57,067 nt of DNA from Alphaproteobacteria bacterium. GTDB lineage: Bacteria; Pseudomonadota; Alphaproteobacteria; RF32; CAG-239. The stretch lies in assembly GCA_015062435.1 (NCBI GenBank), contig SUUR01000008.1, positions 1-57,067 of the forward strand, in the 5' to 3' direction. The notes beneath the pieces are model-generated. The model was not told the origin of the DNA, ran no database searches, and worked only from the letters and a program-made list of their open reading frames with translations. The position numbers were made by a program, and so were the translations under genes. Positions 37,818-48,153 of this stretch are shown here, one piece after another. Position 1 is the stretch's first letter; each line of letters opens with the position of its first letter.

Positions 37818-38408
37818 ATGTTCACAAAATTACTACTTGCAACTCACAATACCAATAAAGTTAATGAACTTAAATCAATGTTGTCTTCTTATAAAATAGA
37901 GATCATATCGGCATCAGAATTGAACTTACCGGATATTGAAGAAACCGGCACAACATTTGCCGAAAACGCTATCCTTAAGGCAGAAGCTCTTTCAGATTTA
38001 TCTGGTCTCGCTTGTTTAGCTGACGATTCCGGTCTTTGCGTAGATGCTTTAGATGGACGTCCCGGAGTATATACTGCTCGTTATGCTCCCAATAGAGACT
38101 TTGATAAAGGAATGGATAAACTATTACAAGAATTAAAAGATAAACCCTTATCCGAACGCAAAGCTCATTTTTCCTGTGTTCTTGCATTAAAGACACCTTC
38201 TAAACATTGTCAAACGTTTGAAGGAAGGGTAGACGGTACCATATCTTTATCCAAACACGGAAATGAAGGTTTCGGTTTTGACCCTGTTTTCATTCCGCAA
38301 GGTTATTCTCAAACTTTTGCCGAAATGAGTAAAGAGCAAAAAGCTAACCTATCACATCGTGGCAAAGCATTAAAACAATTTATTAAAGAGGTATTTGAAA
38401 CTGTCTAA
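37818..38408 (+). CDS. rdgB: XTP/dITP diphosphatase (RdgB/HAM1)
   Basis: Protein of 196 aa. It carries LLATHNTNKVNELKSML, ETGTTFAENAILKAEAL, LADDSGLCVDALDGRPGVYTARYA and EGFGFDPVFIP, the defining RdgB motifs. It removes non-canonical purine triphosphates from the nucleotide pool. The start immediately follows the rph stop, with AGGA inside the rph 3' end; its own 3' end overlaps addB by 14 nt. Confidence 0.97.
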   Translation: MFTKLLLATHNTNKVNELKSMLSSYKIEIISASELNLPDIEETGTTFAENAILKAEALSDLSGLACLADDSGLCVDALDGRPGVYTARYAPNRDFDKGMDKLLQELKDKPLSERKAHFSCVLALKTPSKHCQTFEGRVDGTISLSKHGNEGFGFDPVFIPQGYSQTFAEMSKEQKANLSHRGKALKQFIKEVFETV

Positions 38409-41280
38409 GATATATAACATTCCTGTTACCAATAGTTTTGTAGACACCTTAGCTACAAAACTATTAGATGAATATGCACAATCACCGCTTGAACTATCAG
38501 GTGTATTACTATTATTACCCAATCGCCGAGCCTGCCAAAACATGGCAGAAGCTTTTATCCGCAAACAAGGAATGTCACCCACATTATTACCGCAAATGCG
38601 CCCCATCGGAGATATTGATGAAGATGAAATATCCATCAGCGGAGTCAATGCCGATAGCCTGATAACAGATACCGCTCCTGCCATCTCCTCATTGGAAAGA
38701 ACCTTATTATTCATGCGCATAATTTTATCTCGCCCACAAGAATTTGGTCTTGAAAAACTTTCACTATACCAATCTTGTTTTTTGGCACATGAATTGGGAA
38801 AGCTTATAGATACAGCTATTTTAGAAGAACTTGATTTTAACAATTTAAAAACACTTGTCCCTGAAGAATATGCATCTCACTGGCAAGAAACTTTAAAATT
38901 TTTAGATATTATTACTGCGAATTGGCCATTAATTTTATCTGAACGAGGTTTCATAGATGCCAGCAAACGCAAAACCGAACTCATTATTAAACAAGCTCAA
39001 CTTTGGAAACAACTTCAAACAGACAGACACATCATTATTGGTGCCACAACGGCAACTTATCCGTCCATGCAAATATTAACTCAAACCATCTCCAAATTAC
39101 CACATGGTGAAGTATTTCTTTACGGACTTGATAAAACATTGGACGAGAAAGCTTGGGCATGTATCGATGAAACTCACCCGCAATTCGAACTCAAAAATTT
39201 GCTAAAAAAATTAGATATAGAACGGCATCAAATTTCGGATTTTGTTCCACCGCTCAACCCCAAAAGAGAAAAACTGATTTCTGAAATTATGCGACCGGCA
39301 CCTCAAAGCCATACTTGGCGAGAACTCAGTTCAACCGATTCTGCACCAATAGATGCTCAAGGAATTAACCTGATAAATTGTGCAGACAATAGAGAAGAGG
39401 CTCTTTCAATTGCGCTATTGATGAGACACACCATAGAAACGCCGGAAAAAACAGCCACACTCATCACCCCAGACAGAAAACTCGCAAGACGTGTTGCATC
39501 TGAGCTTCAACGTTGGAACATCAAAATTGATGATACCGCTGGGCGCCCTCTATCATCAACACCATGGGGTACTTTTATGCGTTTGATAATTACTGCCGCC
39601 ACACCTCAAGCAGAGCGAGTTGCAAAGTTATCACTTCTCAAACACCCTTTATGTGGTCTGGGAAGCAATCCGCAAGACATAAGGAATCAAGCAAGAAATC
39701 TGGAATTACAATGGCGCATGGAAAAAGATACTTCTGATAACGAAATTTTATCTGTTTTATCAAATAAACTTTCTCCACTCACAAAACTTTTGCAACAACC
39801 GCAAATTTCTTTATCCCAAATCTTGAAAACTCATATTATGGTTGCCGAAGAATTATCCGCTACTTCTTCTTCTCAAGGAGAGCAAATTTTATGGAAAGGA
39901 GATGCCGGCAACATTGGAGCAGAACTGATTAGTCAATTGCTACCGCTCTCAAATATTTTATGTGATTTTGCACCTGAAGAATACATTGGCTTATTTGATG
40001 CCTTATGTTCTCAAAGCACTGTTCGAACCAGATATGGAACCCACCCTCGTCTTAAAATAATGGGACCGATAGAAGCCCGTCTTACGCAATCAGACATCAC
40101 AATATTGGGAGGATTTAATGAAGGCACTTGGCCACAAATTGCCGGTACAGATCCTTGGATGTCTCGTCCGATGAAAAAGGATTTTGGTTTTCCTCTACCT
40201 GAAAAAAGCATCGGTATTATGGGATTGGATCTTAGCTGTTTTATGGGTGCTAAAGAAATATACATTACTCGCTCAGAAAAAGTTGATGGCACCCCCACAC
40301 TGAAATCCCGTTGGCTGATGAGACTCGAAACAGTACTTAAAGCCTTAAATATTCCTATTTCACAAATTGAATGCAATCAATACTTACAAGCAACATCAGT
40401 AATTGATGAACCGACAACTTTCACCAAATTATTGCCACCGGCTCCCACTCCTCCGATTAAATATCGTCCTCGTCAACTCTCAGCCAGTAATATCGAACTG
40501 CTTATGAGAGATCCATATAGTATTTTTGCTAAGTATATTCTTAAATTAAAACCGCTAAAAGATCTTTCTCCTGAACTTACTCAAGCAGATTTTGGCAATC
40601 TTTTGCATCAAATTTTAGAAGAATTTAACAATAAAAATCCGCATACTTTCCCCCAAGACGGATTAAGCCAACTTTTAACCATCGGCAAGCAAAAATTTTC
40701 TTCAGACCCTCGTTTAAAAGACAAACAAAGTTTTTGGTGGCCAAAATTTGCTAAAATGATTGAACATTTATCATCTTTAGAACAAAATTACCGACCGGAT
40801 ATTGCCAAGATAAACAATGAAATTCAAGGTAGTTATACAATTTCAGAACTTCCCTATGGAGAATTTACCATAACAGCAACGGCAGACCGTGTTGATGAAA
40901 CTAAAGATGGAGAAATTAATATTATTGACTATAAAACAGGCAAAGCTCGTAGCACTAAAGAAGTAACACTCGGCTTCGCTCCTCAACTTCCCATAGAAGG
41001 ACTTATAGCCCAAAAAGGCGGATATCCGAAAATAAAAGCTAAAAACATAAAAAAACTAATTTACTGGCAACTGGGACGCAAAGAAACAGTTATAGAGGAA
41101 AATATACCGCAAATATTATCTAATACCGAGCAAAACATAAAAGAATTGCTCAACATTTTTGACTTTCCGACCACTCCTTATATATGCAACCCAAATCCTA
41201 AGAGGATTCCTGAATATTCAGATTATGAGCATCTTGCACGCATAAAAGAATGGTATGTAAATGAGGACGATGATGACTGA
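38395..41280 (+). CDS. addB: AddB subunit of the AddAB helicase-nuclease
   Basis: Protein of 961 aa of the alphaproteobacterial AddB type. It opens with YNIPVTNSFVDTLATKLL and a degenerate helicase region (LLLLPNRRACQNMAEAF). The C-terminus carries the RecB-type nuclease motif IIDYKTGKARS with the domain start LSASNIELLMRDPYSIFAKYIL. With AddA it processes double-strand breaks for recombination. The start is a TTG overlapping rdgB with an AAGAGG only 3 nt away, so the exact start is less certain; family alignment by eye favours it. Confidence 0.92.
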   Translation: MKLSKIYNIPVTNSFVDTLATKLLDEYAQSPLELSGVLLLLPNRRACQNMAEAFIRKQGMSPTLLPQMRPIGDIDEDEISISGVNADSLITDTAPAISSLERTLLFMRIILSRPQEFGLEKLSLYQSCFLAHELGKLIDTAILEELDFNNLKTLVPEEYASHWQETLKFLDIITANWPLILSERGFIDASKRKTELIIKQAQLWKQLQTDRHIIIGATTATYPSMQILTQTISKLPHGEVFLYGLDKTLDEKAWACIDETHPQFELKNLLKKLDIERHQISDFVPPLNPKREKLISEIMRPAPQSHTWRELSSTDSAPIDAQGINLINCADNREEALSIALLMRHTIETPEKTATLITPDRKLARRVASELQRWNIKIDDTAGRPLSSTPWGTFMRLIITAATPQAERVAKLSLLKHPLCGLGSNPQDIRNQARNLELQWRMEKDTSDNEILSVLSNKLSPLTKLLQQPQISLSQILKTHIMVAEELSATSSSQGEQILWKGDAGNIGAELISQLLPLSNILCDFAPEEYIGLFDALCSQSTVRTRYGTHPRLKIMGPIEARLTQSDITILGGFNEGTWPQIAGTDPWMSRPMKKDFGFPLPEKSIGIMGLDLSCFMGAKEIYITRSEKVDGTPTLKSRWLMRLETVLKALNIPISQIECNQYLQATSVIDEPTTFTKLLPPAPTPPIKYRPRQLSASNIELLMRDPYSIFAKYILKLKPLKDLSPELTQADFGNLLHQILEEFNNKNPHTFPQDGLSQLLTIGKQKFSSDPRLKDKQSFWWPKFAKMIEHLSSLEQNYRPDIAKINNEIQGSYTISELPYGEFTITATADRVDETKDGEINIIDYKTGKARSTKEVTLGFAPQLPIEGLIAQKGGYPKIKAKNIKKLIYWQLGRKETVIEENIPQILSNTEQNIKELLNIFDFPTTPYICNPNPKRIPEYSDYEHLARIKEWYVNEDDDD

Positions 41281-44200
41281 TTTTCAAACAGAAAAGCAAA
41301 ACCGTATTGCGTTGGCAACCAAACAGCAAAGACAAGCATCTGATCCTGATACTTCTGTATGGGTAGAAGCTTCTGCCGGCACCGGCAAAACAAAAGTTTT
41401 ATCAGACAGAGTTTTACGAATTTTATTAAGTGGCTCATCACCATCTAAAATACTATGCCTTACGTATACCAAAGCTGCGGCTGTTGAAATGAACAACCGC
41501 ATTACTTCTCGCCTCAGTAATTGGGCTGTAACCGATGATAAAACTCTAACAACAGAACTACAAAAACTTTTAGGCACAAATAACATTGATGATAATATTT
41601 ATTCGCAAGCCCGTCGTTTATTTGCATTGGTACTTGAAACAGCCGGAGGCATGAAAATTCAAACTATTCACAGCTTTTGCCAAGAGATTCTCAAACGTTT
41701 TCCTCTGGAAGCAAAAATATCACCTTACTTTGAGGTAATGGACGATAGGACTGCCAAAGAAGCTCTGGAAAGTATCAAAAAATCATTATTCCTAAAAATA
41801 GAACAATCACCCGACTGCCAAACCGCAAAAGCATTGGCATACATTACCTCAAAAATGAGTGAATTTACTTTTCCCAAACTAATGAATTCTCTCACCAACA
41901 ATCGAAACCGAATTATTCAAATACTCAACAGTTACTCATCTATTGAAGAACTCATTAATACTATTGCCGAACGTTTACATATTTCTCCGCAAACAACCAC
42001 CGAGCAAATTCTACAAAATTTTTGGAATCAAACTGACAATAACTCAATAGTTGCTTTTGCCCAAGCCATGCTCAACGGTTCAGAAACAGACAAAGCAAAA
42101 TCAAAAAATCTTTTGCTTTCCTTAAAAAATAAAGATTATAATTCATACCATAAACTATTTTTAACCGATAAAAATGAACCACGCAAAACTCCTGCAACCA
42201 AAAAAGTACTTTCTCTTTTTCCGCAAGGAGAAGAAATTGCATATACAGAAGCTCTAAGACTTATCTCCACAGACACCTTATTAGCCTCTGCCGAATTACT
42301 TTCCTCAACCACTGCTGTTTTATATCTGGCTCAAGATTTGCTTAATTGTTATACCTCATTTAAACGCCTTAACTCAAAAATGGACTATGAAGATTTGATT
42401 ATTCAAACCAAACAATTACTGCAAAACCCGCAAGTTGCCGATTGGGTTCTATATAAACTTGATGGCGGTATTGATCATGTTTTAATTGATGAAGCTCAAG
42501 ATACTTCACCCGCTCAATGGGAGATTATAAAATCGATTACCAACGAATTTTTTTATGGGAACAGCAGCAAAACCAAAACCGGAACGATTTTTGCGGTAGG
42601 AGACAGAAAACAATCCATATATTCATTTCAGGGTGCCGATCCTAAAGAATTTGAAAACAGCAAAATCCATTTTTCTGATAAAGCGTCTTCCCAAGCTCCT
42701 TTTGCAGAAATTAATCTTGACGTATCTTTTCGATCGGTATCAGCCATTATGGATACTGTTAATCGAATATTTTCATATCCTGAAGCCAAACAGGGAGTTG
42801 TCCCTTCTACACAAAGTGTTTGCCACATTCCGTCTCGCATTGGAGAAGGCGGAAAAATAGAAATTTGGCCATTAATAGAATCCCAAAAAGAAGATACCGC
42901 TAATATTTGGCAACCACCTGTTGAAAGGACAACCGCAGAATCTACCAGTTCACGTCTTGCTACCTTAATTGCAGAAACCATTCACCGCCAAGTAAGCAAA
43001 AAAGAAATTTTGGTATCACAAAATCGTCCGATAAGATACAAAGATTACATGATTCTTGTCCAACGCCGAAACAGTTTCGTTGAAGAACTTGTACGAGCAT
43101 GCAAAAATCTTAACGTAAGCATTGCAGGCGCAGATAAAATCAAACTTTCTGAACAAATAGCCGTACAAGACTTAATATCTTTAGCCAAATTTGTTTTATT
43201 GCCTGACGATGACCTAAGCCTTGCAGAAGCTCTCAAATCTCCTTTATTTGAACTGACAGACGATGACCTTTTACATCTTTGTTGGAATAGAGGAACTAAA
43301 AGCTTATGGCAACAACTAAAAACTTCAACAAATCACTCACAAACAACTCAAATTTTACAGGAGCTTTTACGATTAGCTGACAATATTCGTCCTTTTGAGT
43401 TTTTCAATTACATTTTAACCATTTTACATGGGCGTCAAAAATTCTTATCACGACTTGGCCACGAAGCTGATGATGGTTTAGATGAGTTTATAAACTTAAC
43501 TCTAAGTTTTGAACAAGAACACATACCATCATTACAAATGTTTATAGAATGGATAGAAGAAGATGAAGTTGAAATAAAAAGAGAACTTGAACAAAATCAA
43601 TCAGATGCCGTTCGTATCATGACGGTTCACGGCTCCAAAGGCCTGCAAGCTCCAATAGTTATTTTACCGGATACCACTCGTGTAAAATCAATTCGCAACG
43701 AAGCTGAGCTTTTATTGGATAATAACATCTTATTTTATCCTTTCAGCTCTGATGAATATGAAGATAATTGCAAAAGAATCAAACAAATGCAAAAGAAACA
43801 ATCTCTGGAAGAATATCATCGCTTGCTTTATGTTGCCCTCACCAGAGCAGAAGAACGCCTATATATTTGCGGTTACCAACGAGGAAAACTCAGTGCAGAA
43901 TCTTGGTATCAGCTATGTTTAGATTCTTTATCAGGTCTATGCTTACCGCAAGCAGATAAACAAATATATGAAGTCCATCAAGAAGCACCTCTTCCAACTC
44001 CTACTTCTATACCGGTTTCTCAACATACATATAAAAAATTTGAATGGCTATATAGTCCAGCACCGGAAGAATCTCCTCTTTCCAAACCATTAGCACCATC
44101 AAAAACTGAAGATGAAGAAGAATTAACCAGCTCACCACTGACGGATAATCATATTTTATACTTTAAAAGAGGAAGTATAATTCATAAACTCCTTCAATTT

Positions 44201-44623
44201 TTACCGACAACACCTTTAACTAATCGTGAAAATACAGCGTTAAAATACATACAAAAGCAATATCCCGAAATTTCCTTATCCGAACAACAAAAAATTACCT
44301 CAGAAGTAATTTCTTTACTTTCTTCTCCTGATTTTTCACATTTATTCGGAAGCAATTCTCAAGCAGAAGTACCTGTTATGGGAGAGGTTGACGGACAAAT
44401 TATTTCCGGACAAATAGACCGCCTAGTCATTACTCCGGAGCTTATCAGTATTGTAGATTATAAGACTAATCGTCCTGCTGCAAAATCGCTTTCAGAAGTT
44501 CCGCCTTCATACTTCAAACAATTACGAGCCTACAAAAAATTGATACAAAAAATATATCCTCATTCTATTGTAAAAACTTATATATTATGGACCAATACCG
44601 CTCAAATTATGGAAATTGAATAA
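41273..44623 (+). CDS. addA: AddA subunit of the AddAB helicase-nuclease
   Basis: Protein of 1116 aa, a UvrD/RecB-type helicase with a C-terminal nuclease domain. Walker A is VEASAGTGKTKVL; later motifs include VLIDEAQDTSPAQW, FAVGDRKQSIYSFQGADP, MTVHGSKGLQAPIV and LLYVALTRAEERLYI. The nuclease motif SIVDYKTNRPAA lies near the end. Three ATGs compete (41261, 41270, 41273); 41273 best fits GAGG at 41263-41266. It overlaps addB by 8 nt and is followed by trxA, the standard order. Confidence 0.95.
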   Translation: MTDFQTEKQNRIALATKQQRQASDPDTSVWVEASAGTGKTKVLSDRVLRILLSGSSPSKILCLTYTKAAAVEMNNRITSRLSNWAVTDDKTLTTELQKLLGTNNIDDNIYSQARRLFALVLETAGGMKIQTIHSFCQEILKRFPLEAKISPYFEVMDDRTAKEALESIKKSLFLKIEQSPDCQTAKALAYITSKMSEFTFPKLMNSLTNNRNRIIQILNSYSSIEELINTIAERLHISPQTTTEQILQNFWNQTDNNSIVAFAQAMLNGSETDKAKSKNLLLSLKNKDYNSYHKLFLTDKNEPRKTPATKKVLSLFPQGEEIAYTEALRLISTDTLLASAELLSSTTAVLYLAQDLLNCYTSFKRLNSKMDYEDLIIQTKQLLQNPQVADWVLYKLDGGIDHVLIDEAQDTSPAQWEIIKSITNEFFYGNSSKTKTGTIFAVGDRKQSIYSFQGADPKEFENSKIHFSDKASSQAPFAEINLDVSFRSVSAIMDTVNRIFSYPEAKQGVVPSTQSVCHIPSRIGEGGKIEIWPLIESQKEDTANIWQPPVERTTAESTSSRLATLIAETIHRQVSKKEILVSQNRPIRYKDYMILVQRRNSFVEELVRACKNLNVSIAGADKIKLSEQIAVQDLISLAKFVLLPDDDLSLAEALKSPLFELTDDDLLHLCWNRGTKSLWQQLKTSTNHSQTTQILQELLRLADNIRPFEFFNYILTILHGRQKFLSRLGHEADDGLDEFINLTLSFEQEHIPSLQMFIEWIEEDEVEIKRELEQNQSDAVRIMTVHGSKGLQAPIVILPDTTRVKSIRNEAELLLDNNILFYPFSSDEYEDNCKRIKQMQKKQSLEEYHRLLYVALTRAEERLYICGYQRGKLSAESWYQLCLDSLSGLCLPQADKQIYEVHQEAPLPTPTSIPVSQHTYKKFEWLYSPAPEESPLSKPLAPSKTEDEEELTSSPLTDNHILYFKRGSIIHKLLQFLPTTPLTNRENTALKYIQKQYPEISLSEQQKITSEVISLLSSPDFSHLFGSNSQAEVPVMGEVDGQIISGQIDRLVITPELISIVDYKTNRPAAKSLSEVPPSYFKQLRAYKKLIQKIYPHSIVKTYILWTNTAQIMEIE

Positions 44624-44726
44624 AATTATAAATAAACTATAAAATAAGCTTTAATTTATAAAAAAAATTTCTTATATTATATACATAACACAACAAATAT
44701 TTTTATAAGTTTAGAAAGGATATGTT

Positions 44727-45041
44727 ATGAAAAACATTTCAGATGCTCAATTTGAAGCAGAAGTTCTCAATGCCAAAGGTCTTGTTCTCGTAGATTTCTG
44801 GGCAGAATGGTGTGGACCTTGTCGCCAACTTTTACCTATTTTAGAAGAAGTTTCTCAAGAAATGTCCGGCAAAGTAGAAGTTTGCAAAATGAACGTTGAT
44901 GAATCCCCCAATACTGCTTCTCAATATGGAATCCGTAGTATCCCTACAATGTTTTTATTTAAAGACGGCAAACAAATTGACGTTAAGGTCGGATTAAATT
45001 CCAAATCATCTTTAGAAAATTGGATTAATTCCAACGCTTAA
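44727..45041 (+). CDS. trxA: Thioredoxin
   Basis: Protein of 104 aa with the redox motif W28-C-G-P-C32 in LVDFWAEWCGPCRQL, PTMFLFKDG with the cis-Pro, and the usual C-terminal helix. It reduces protein disulphides in the cytosol. AAAGGA supports the start. The position after addA is conserved in alphaproteobacteria, but the 100-nt AT-rich gap suggests an extra promoter. It ends in a bidirectional terminator shared with grpE. Confidence 0.96.
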   Translation: MKNISDAQFEAEVLNAKGLVLVDFWAEWCGPCRQLLPILEEVSQEMSGKVEVCKMNVDESPNTASQYGIRSIPTMFLFKDGKQIDVKVGLNSKSSLENWINSNA

Positions 45042-45051
45042 TACATTTCAC

Positions 45052-45087
45052 AAAAAAACATGGCTCTGCTTAGAGCCATGTTTTTTT
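45052..45087. terminator. Bidirectional terminator between trxA and grpE
   Basis: A 10-bp stem (ACATGGCTCT at 45058-45067 with AGAGCCATGT at 45072-45081) and a 4-nt loop are flanked by a run of A on the left and T on the right. Confidence 0.92.
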
Positions 45088-45098
45088 ATACATTATGT

Positions 45099-45671
45099 TT
45101 ATTTTGTTACCACAACCATAGCTTCACGCAATATTCTTCCGTTTATCATATACCCTGTTTGCAGTTCGGCAATTACAGTTCCTGCTGGTTTTGTTTTATC
45201 TTCCACTTCTTGAATAACTTGATGATAATTAGGATCAAAAACGGTTCCCATAATATCCATTTTTGAGATTCCGAACTTTGCAAAAACTTTCATCAATTCA
45301 TTTTCCGTAAGCTCAACGCCTTTACGTAATGCTTCACAATTATTTTTACCATCGCTGTTATCCACCGCTTCAATGGCTCTATGTAAATTATCAGCCACTG
45401 TCAATAAACTTTTAGCAAAATCAGCTATTGCATATTTATTATTTTTTTCAATTTCCTGAGCACATCTTCTCTTGACATTTTCTGCATCAGCAAATGCACG
45501 CAAATAATCTTCTCTGAGCTTAAGATTTTCTGATTTTAGTTCCTCCAATTCAGCCTCAACATTATTTTCTTCTGTCGGTGCTGATACCTCATCAAGAGTT
45601 TCTGTATTTTCAATTTCTTCTAAAGCTTCTTCAATATTTTCATTTTGTGGTTGTTTTTTATTTTTTGTCAT
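45099..45671 (-). CDS. grpE: Nucleotide exchange factor GrpE
   Basis: Protein of 190 aa. An acidic N-terminal stretch (about 1-45) leads to a long coiled coil (NLKLREDYLRAFADAENVKRR) and the beta-domain end (GTVFDPNYHQVIQEVEDKTKPAGTVIAELQTGYMINGRILREAMVVV). It releases ADP from DnaK. dnaK is not in the window. A promoter-like sequence lies upstream (45717-45745). Confidence 0.95.
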   Translation of the reverse strand: MTKNKKQPQNENIEEALEEIENTETLDEVSAPTEENNVEAELEELKSENLKLREDYLRAFADAENVKRRCAQEIEKNNKYAIADFAKSLLTVADNLHRAIEAVDNSDGKNNCEALRKGVELTENELMKVFAKFGISKMDIMGTVFDPNYHQVIQEVEDKTKPAGTVIAELQTGYMINGRILREAMVVVTK

Positions 45672-45716
45672 GTCTTTTCTCTTAAAAAATATTAACTAAA
45701 TGTGCATATATAATGG

Positions 45717-45745
45717 AATTTAGTGACTAATACTTGACAAGTCAA
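45717..45745 (-). promoter_or_regulatory. Putative grpE promoter with a palindromic -35 region
   Basis: On the minus strand, TTGACT (45740-45745) and TAAATT (45717-45722) are 17 nt apart, about 45 nt before the grpE start. The -35 region is part of the palindrome CTTGACAAGTCAAG (45733-45746), which could also be an operator. Heat-shock control is possible but not shown. Confidence 0.4.
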
Positions 45746-45824
45746 GAGGTATAGTCTTTTAATAAGCATATACATGGTTAAATAACCGCTAATTAATTAT
45801 TTTTGCATTTTTGAAAGATATAAA

Positions 45825-47858
45825 ATGACAATCGCTTACCAGCCTTCAGACATAAATACCAAACCACTACCTAAAGATTTCAACAAAAGAAAATTTACTA
45901 TAAATTATCCGGTCACTACCAACCCTTATCTTCAAGAAATTCAAAACTTATCCAAAATTCAATGCTTAAGCAAAAATGCATGGAAAAAAATTGAGCAAAT
46001 TAAAGGCTGGATGGTATCTGCAGAAACCGCCACTTTCATGAAATGCGGAGGCTTAGGAATGATTGCCACCGAACTTCCTGAAGCTTTTAACAAAGCTTAT
46101 GATTCTCAGTCAGAAAGCCTAATCGTTATCACCCCTCTATACACCGGCAATACCGGCAAAAAGAAAGCTGAATTTATAGATGGTGTTTATCACGGAGCCG
46201 AACATAAAGACATCTCTCTCAAGCATATTAAAACCATTGATGTATCATTCATCGGAGACAAATCTGCTCTCATCAAAAACAAAGTAGATATTTATGTTGG
46301 AGAATTTCACAATTGTCGCTATATATTCTTGGGCAATGACCGCTTTTTCAACATTGATCCGCATCCGACAAATCCTCCGGCACAAGATGGTTGCTATATC
46401 AAAAACAAAAACAATATTAACGAAGTTGAACGTTTTGCATTTTTCTCTAAAGCCGTTTATACTCTGACCAAAACCATTGCATCTGGCAAATTACCTGAGC
46501 TAGAGCTTCCAAATGTAATTGTTGCCAATGATTGGCATAGTGGAGCGCTTTCCGGTTTATTCAAATATTTCACCACGGCCCAAGAATATATTGGTACTAT
46601 GGATTCTCAATTAAGTTGCACAATCAAATCTATTCCGATAATTCATATTGCACACCACTTAGGATATCAAGGCTGGGATTATGACAATACTTCAAAAATA
46701 TTAAATTCATTATATGAACAAACTGCAACTATTGTTTTAAAAAATGCCAAATCCATCAAAAATAGTAACCCTCGTGCCACCAATACCCTTATTGTACATG
46801 ATTGCTACAATCAAGCATCTTGCAATTTTCACTTAGCAGATAGAGTTGTTACCGTTTCCAAAAACTATCTTGAAGAAGTTTCTAAGGAACTTGGATTTGG
46901 TTTTGATTTCCGTGACATCTTAAAAATCCGCAAAGATCACCGTAATTTCTATGGCATAGTCAATGGATATGAAAAAAGTCTTATTTCTCCCAATCAGGAT
47001 AAAATAAACGCTGTAAATAAGTATTTTGGCACTACCAACTTTGTTACTTTTGATGAAAATAATCTTGAAGGTAAGCTTCAGAACAAAAAAGAATTTATCA
47101 AACTGATTTCTCAACTGGCTACCGACAAAGACTTTAAGCAAAAAGTTATCCCTTTGATAGATACCTATAAATTTGAATCTATCGTCCAAGATGTCAAAGA
47201 CGCCTCTAAAACACCCATTGTCTGTGCTACCAGTCGCTTGGTTGAACAAAAAGGCTACGATATTGCAGCTCAAGCAATTTTAAACATTTCTCAAAAATAC
47301 AAAGATATTAAAAGGGAACACCCTATATTTATACTTGGCGGTGCTGGTGATATCAATTATTTTGAAATGCTCACAAAACTCAAAGACAAAGTTTCAACCC
47401 TCAATCCGGCAATTGGCAAACGTATTTTTGTATTTAGAGGATACCGTGATGAATTTGCCTACGCTATTCAATTGGCATCAGACTTATACATGATGCCTTG
47501 CCGTTTTGAGCCTTGTGGTTTAACCCAAATGGAAGCTATGGCCAAAGGAGCTTTACCTGTGGCAATGTCAACCAGTGGTTTGGTAGATACGATTGAAGAT
47601 GGCATAGATGGTTTCCGTACTGATGTGTTTTTCACCAACAATCGCCGTGTTTATGGAACAAACTTAACCGCTCAACGTCTTAAAAACAATGAGAACGCAT
47701 ATACAGAAACATTAGATAAAGCTTTATTTGTGTTTTATACTGCCCCAAAAATCTTTAGCACTATGCAACAAAACGCTCTACGTAAAGACTTTAGCTGGGA
47801 CGTCAAGGACGGTTCACTGAGCAAATACCATAACTTGCTCTCCACCGGCCATATCTAA
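45825..47858 (+). CDS. GT5 family glycogen/starch synthase, long form
   Basis: Protein of 677 aa, about 200 longer than bacterial GlgA. GT5 landmarks are present: the ADP-glucose-binding loop as MKCGGLGMIATELPEAF (about 72-88), NDWHSGAL (about 233), SRLVEQKGYDIAAQAI, and FEPCGLTQMEAMAKGALPVAMSTSGLVDT (from about 560). It probably elongates alpha-1,4-glucan. The extra length lies before the first motif and in insertions of the N-terminal half and linker. No other glycogen gene is nearby. It is flanked by AT-rich intergenic DNA. Confidence 0.85.
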   Translation: MTIAYQPSDINTKPLPKDFNKRKFTINYPVTTNPYLQEIQNLSKIQCLSKNAWKKIEQIKGWMVSAETATFMKCGGLGMIATELPEAFNKAYDSQSESLIVITPLYTGNTGKKKAEFIDGVYHGAEHKDISLKHIKTIDVSFIGDKSALIKNKVDIYVGEFHNCRYIFLGNDRFFNIDPHPTNPPAQDGCYIKNKNNINEVERFAFFSKAVYTLTKTIASGKLPELELPNVIVANDWHSGALSGLFKYFTTAQEYIGTMDSQLSCTIKSIPIIHIAHHLGYQGWDYDNTSKILNSLYEQTATIVLKNAKSIKNSNPRATNTLIVHDCYNQASCNFHLADRVVTVSKNYLEEVSKELGFGFDFRDILKIRKDHRNFYGIVNGYEKSLISPNQDKINAVNKYFGTTNFVTFDENNLEGKLQNKKEFIKLISQLATDKDFKQKVIPLIDTYKFESIVQDVKDASKTPIVCATSRLVEQKGYDIAAQAILNISQKYKDIKREHPIFILGGAGDINYFEMLTKLKDKVSTLNPAIGKRIFVFRGYRDEFAYAIQLASDLYMMPCRFEPCGLTQMEAMAKGALPVAMSTSGLVDTIEDGIDGFRTDVFFTNNRRVYGTNLTAQRLKNNENAYTETLDKALFVFYTAPKIFSTMQQNALRKDFSWDVKDGSLSKYHNLLSTGHI

Positions 47859-47978
47859 CCCTCCCATTGAGATTGTACTTCACTTTCTTCAGGAAATTTT
47901 TATTATATTACAAAATCAGATTATCTGCCAAATTTAGGGGCAAAGGTAATTGCTCAATATTATAAAAACATTACAACA

Positions 47979-48048
47979 GATAAGATAAGATAAGATAAGA
48001 TAAGATAAGATAAGATAAGATAAGATAAGATAAGATAAGATAAGATAA
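47979..48048. repeat. (GATAA)14 pentanucleotide tandem array
   Basis: Fourteen perfect tandem copies of GATAA occupy 70 nt in the 295-nt gap between the glycogen synthase stop and tRNA-Ser. The rest of the gap is AT-rich with no gene apparent. The purity of the array implies recent slippage. Confidence 0.97.
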
Positions 48049-48117
48049 ATAATTAAAGCTCACCCCGACGAAAACAAGCTTTTTCAAAGCGCAGTTTAAG
48101 TCGTCTCCGCCTATAAC

Positions 48118-48147
48118 ATAAAAAAAGACGATCAAAAAGATCGTCTT
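48118..48147 (-). terminator. Terminator downstream of tRNA-Ser
   Basis: The stem AAGACGATC (48125-48133) pairs with GATCGTCTT (48139-48147) across a 5-nt loop; read on the minus strand it ends in a T-run. Confidence 0.88.
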
Positions 48148-48153
48148 AACTAT

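Noticed and set aside
47979..48048. Possible CRISPR array
   Set aside because: The pentamers are contiguous with no spacers, and no cas genes are present; it is a simple microsatellite.
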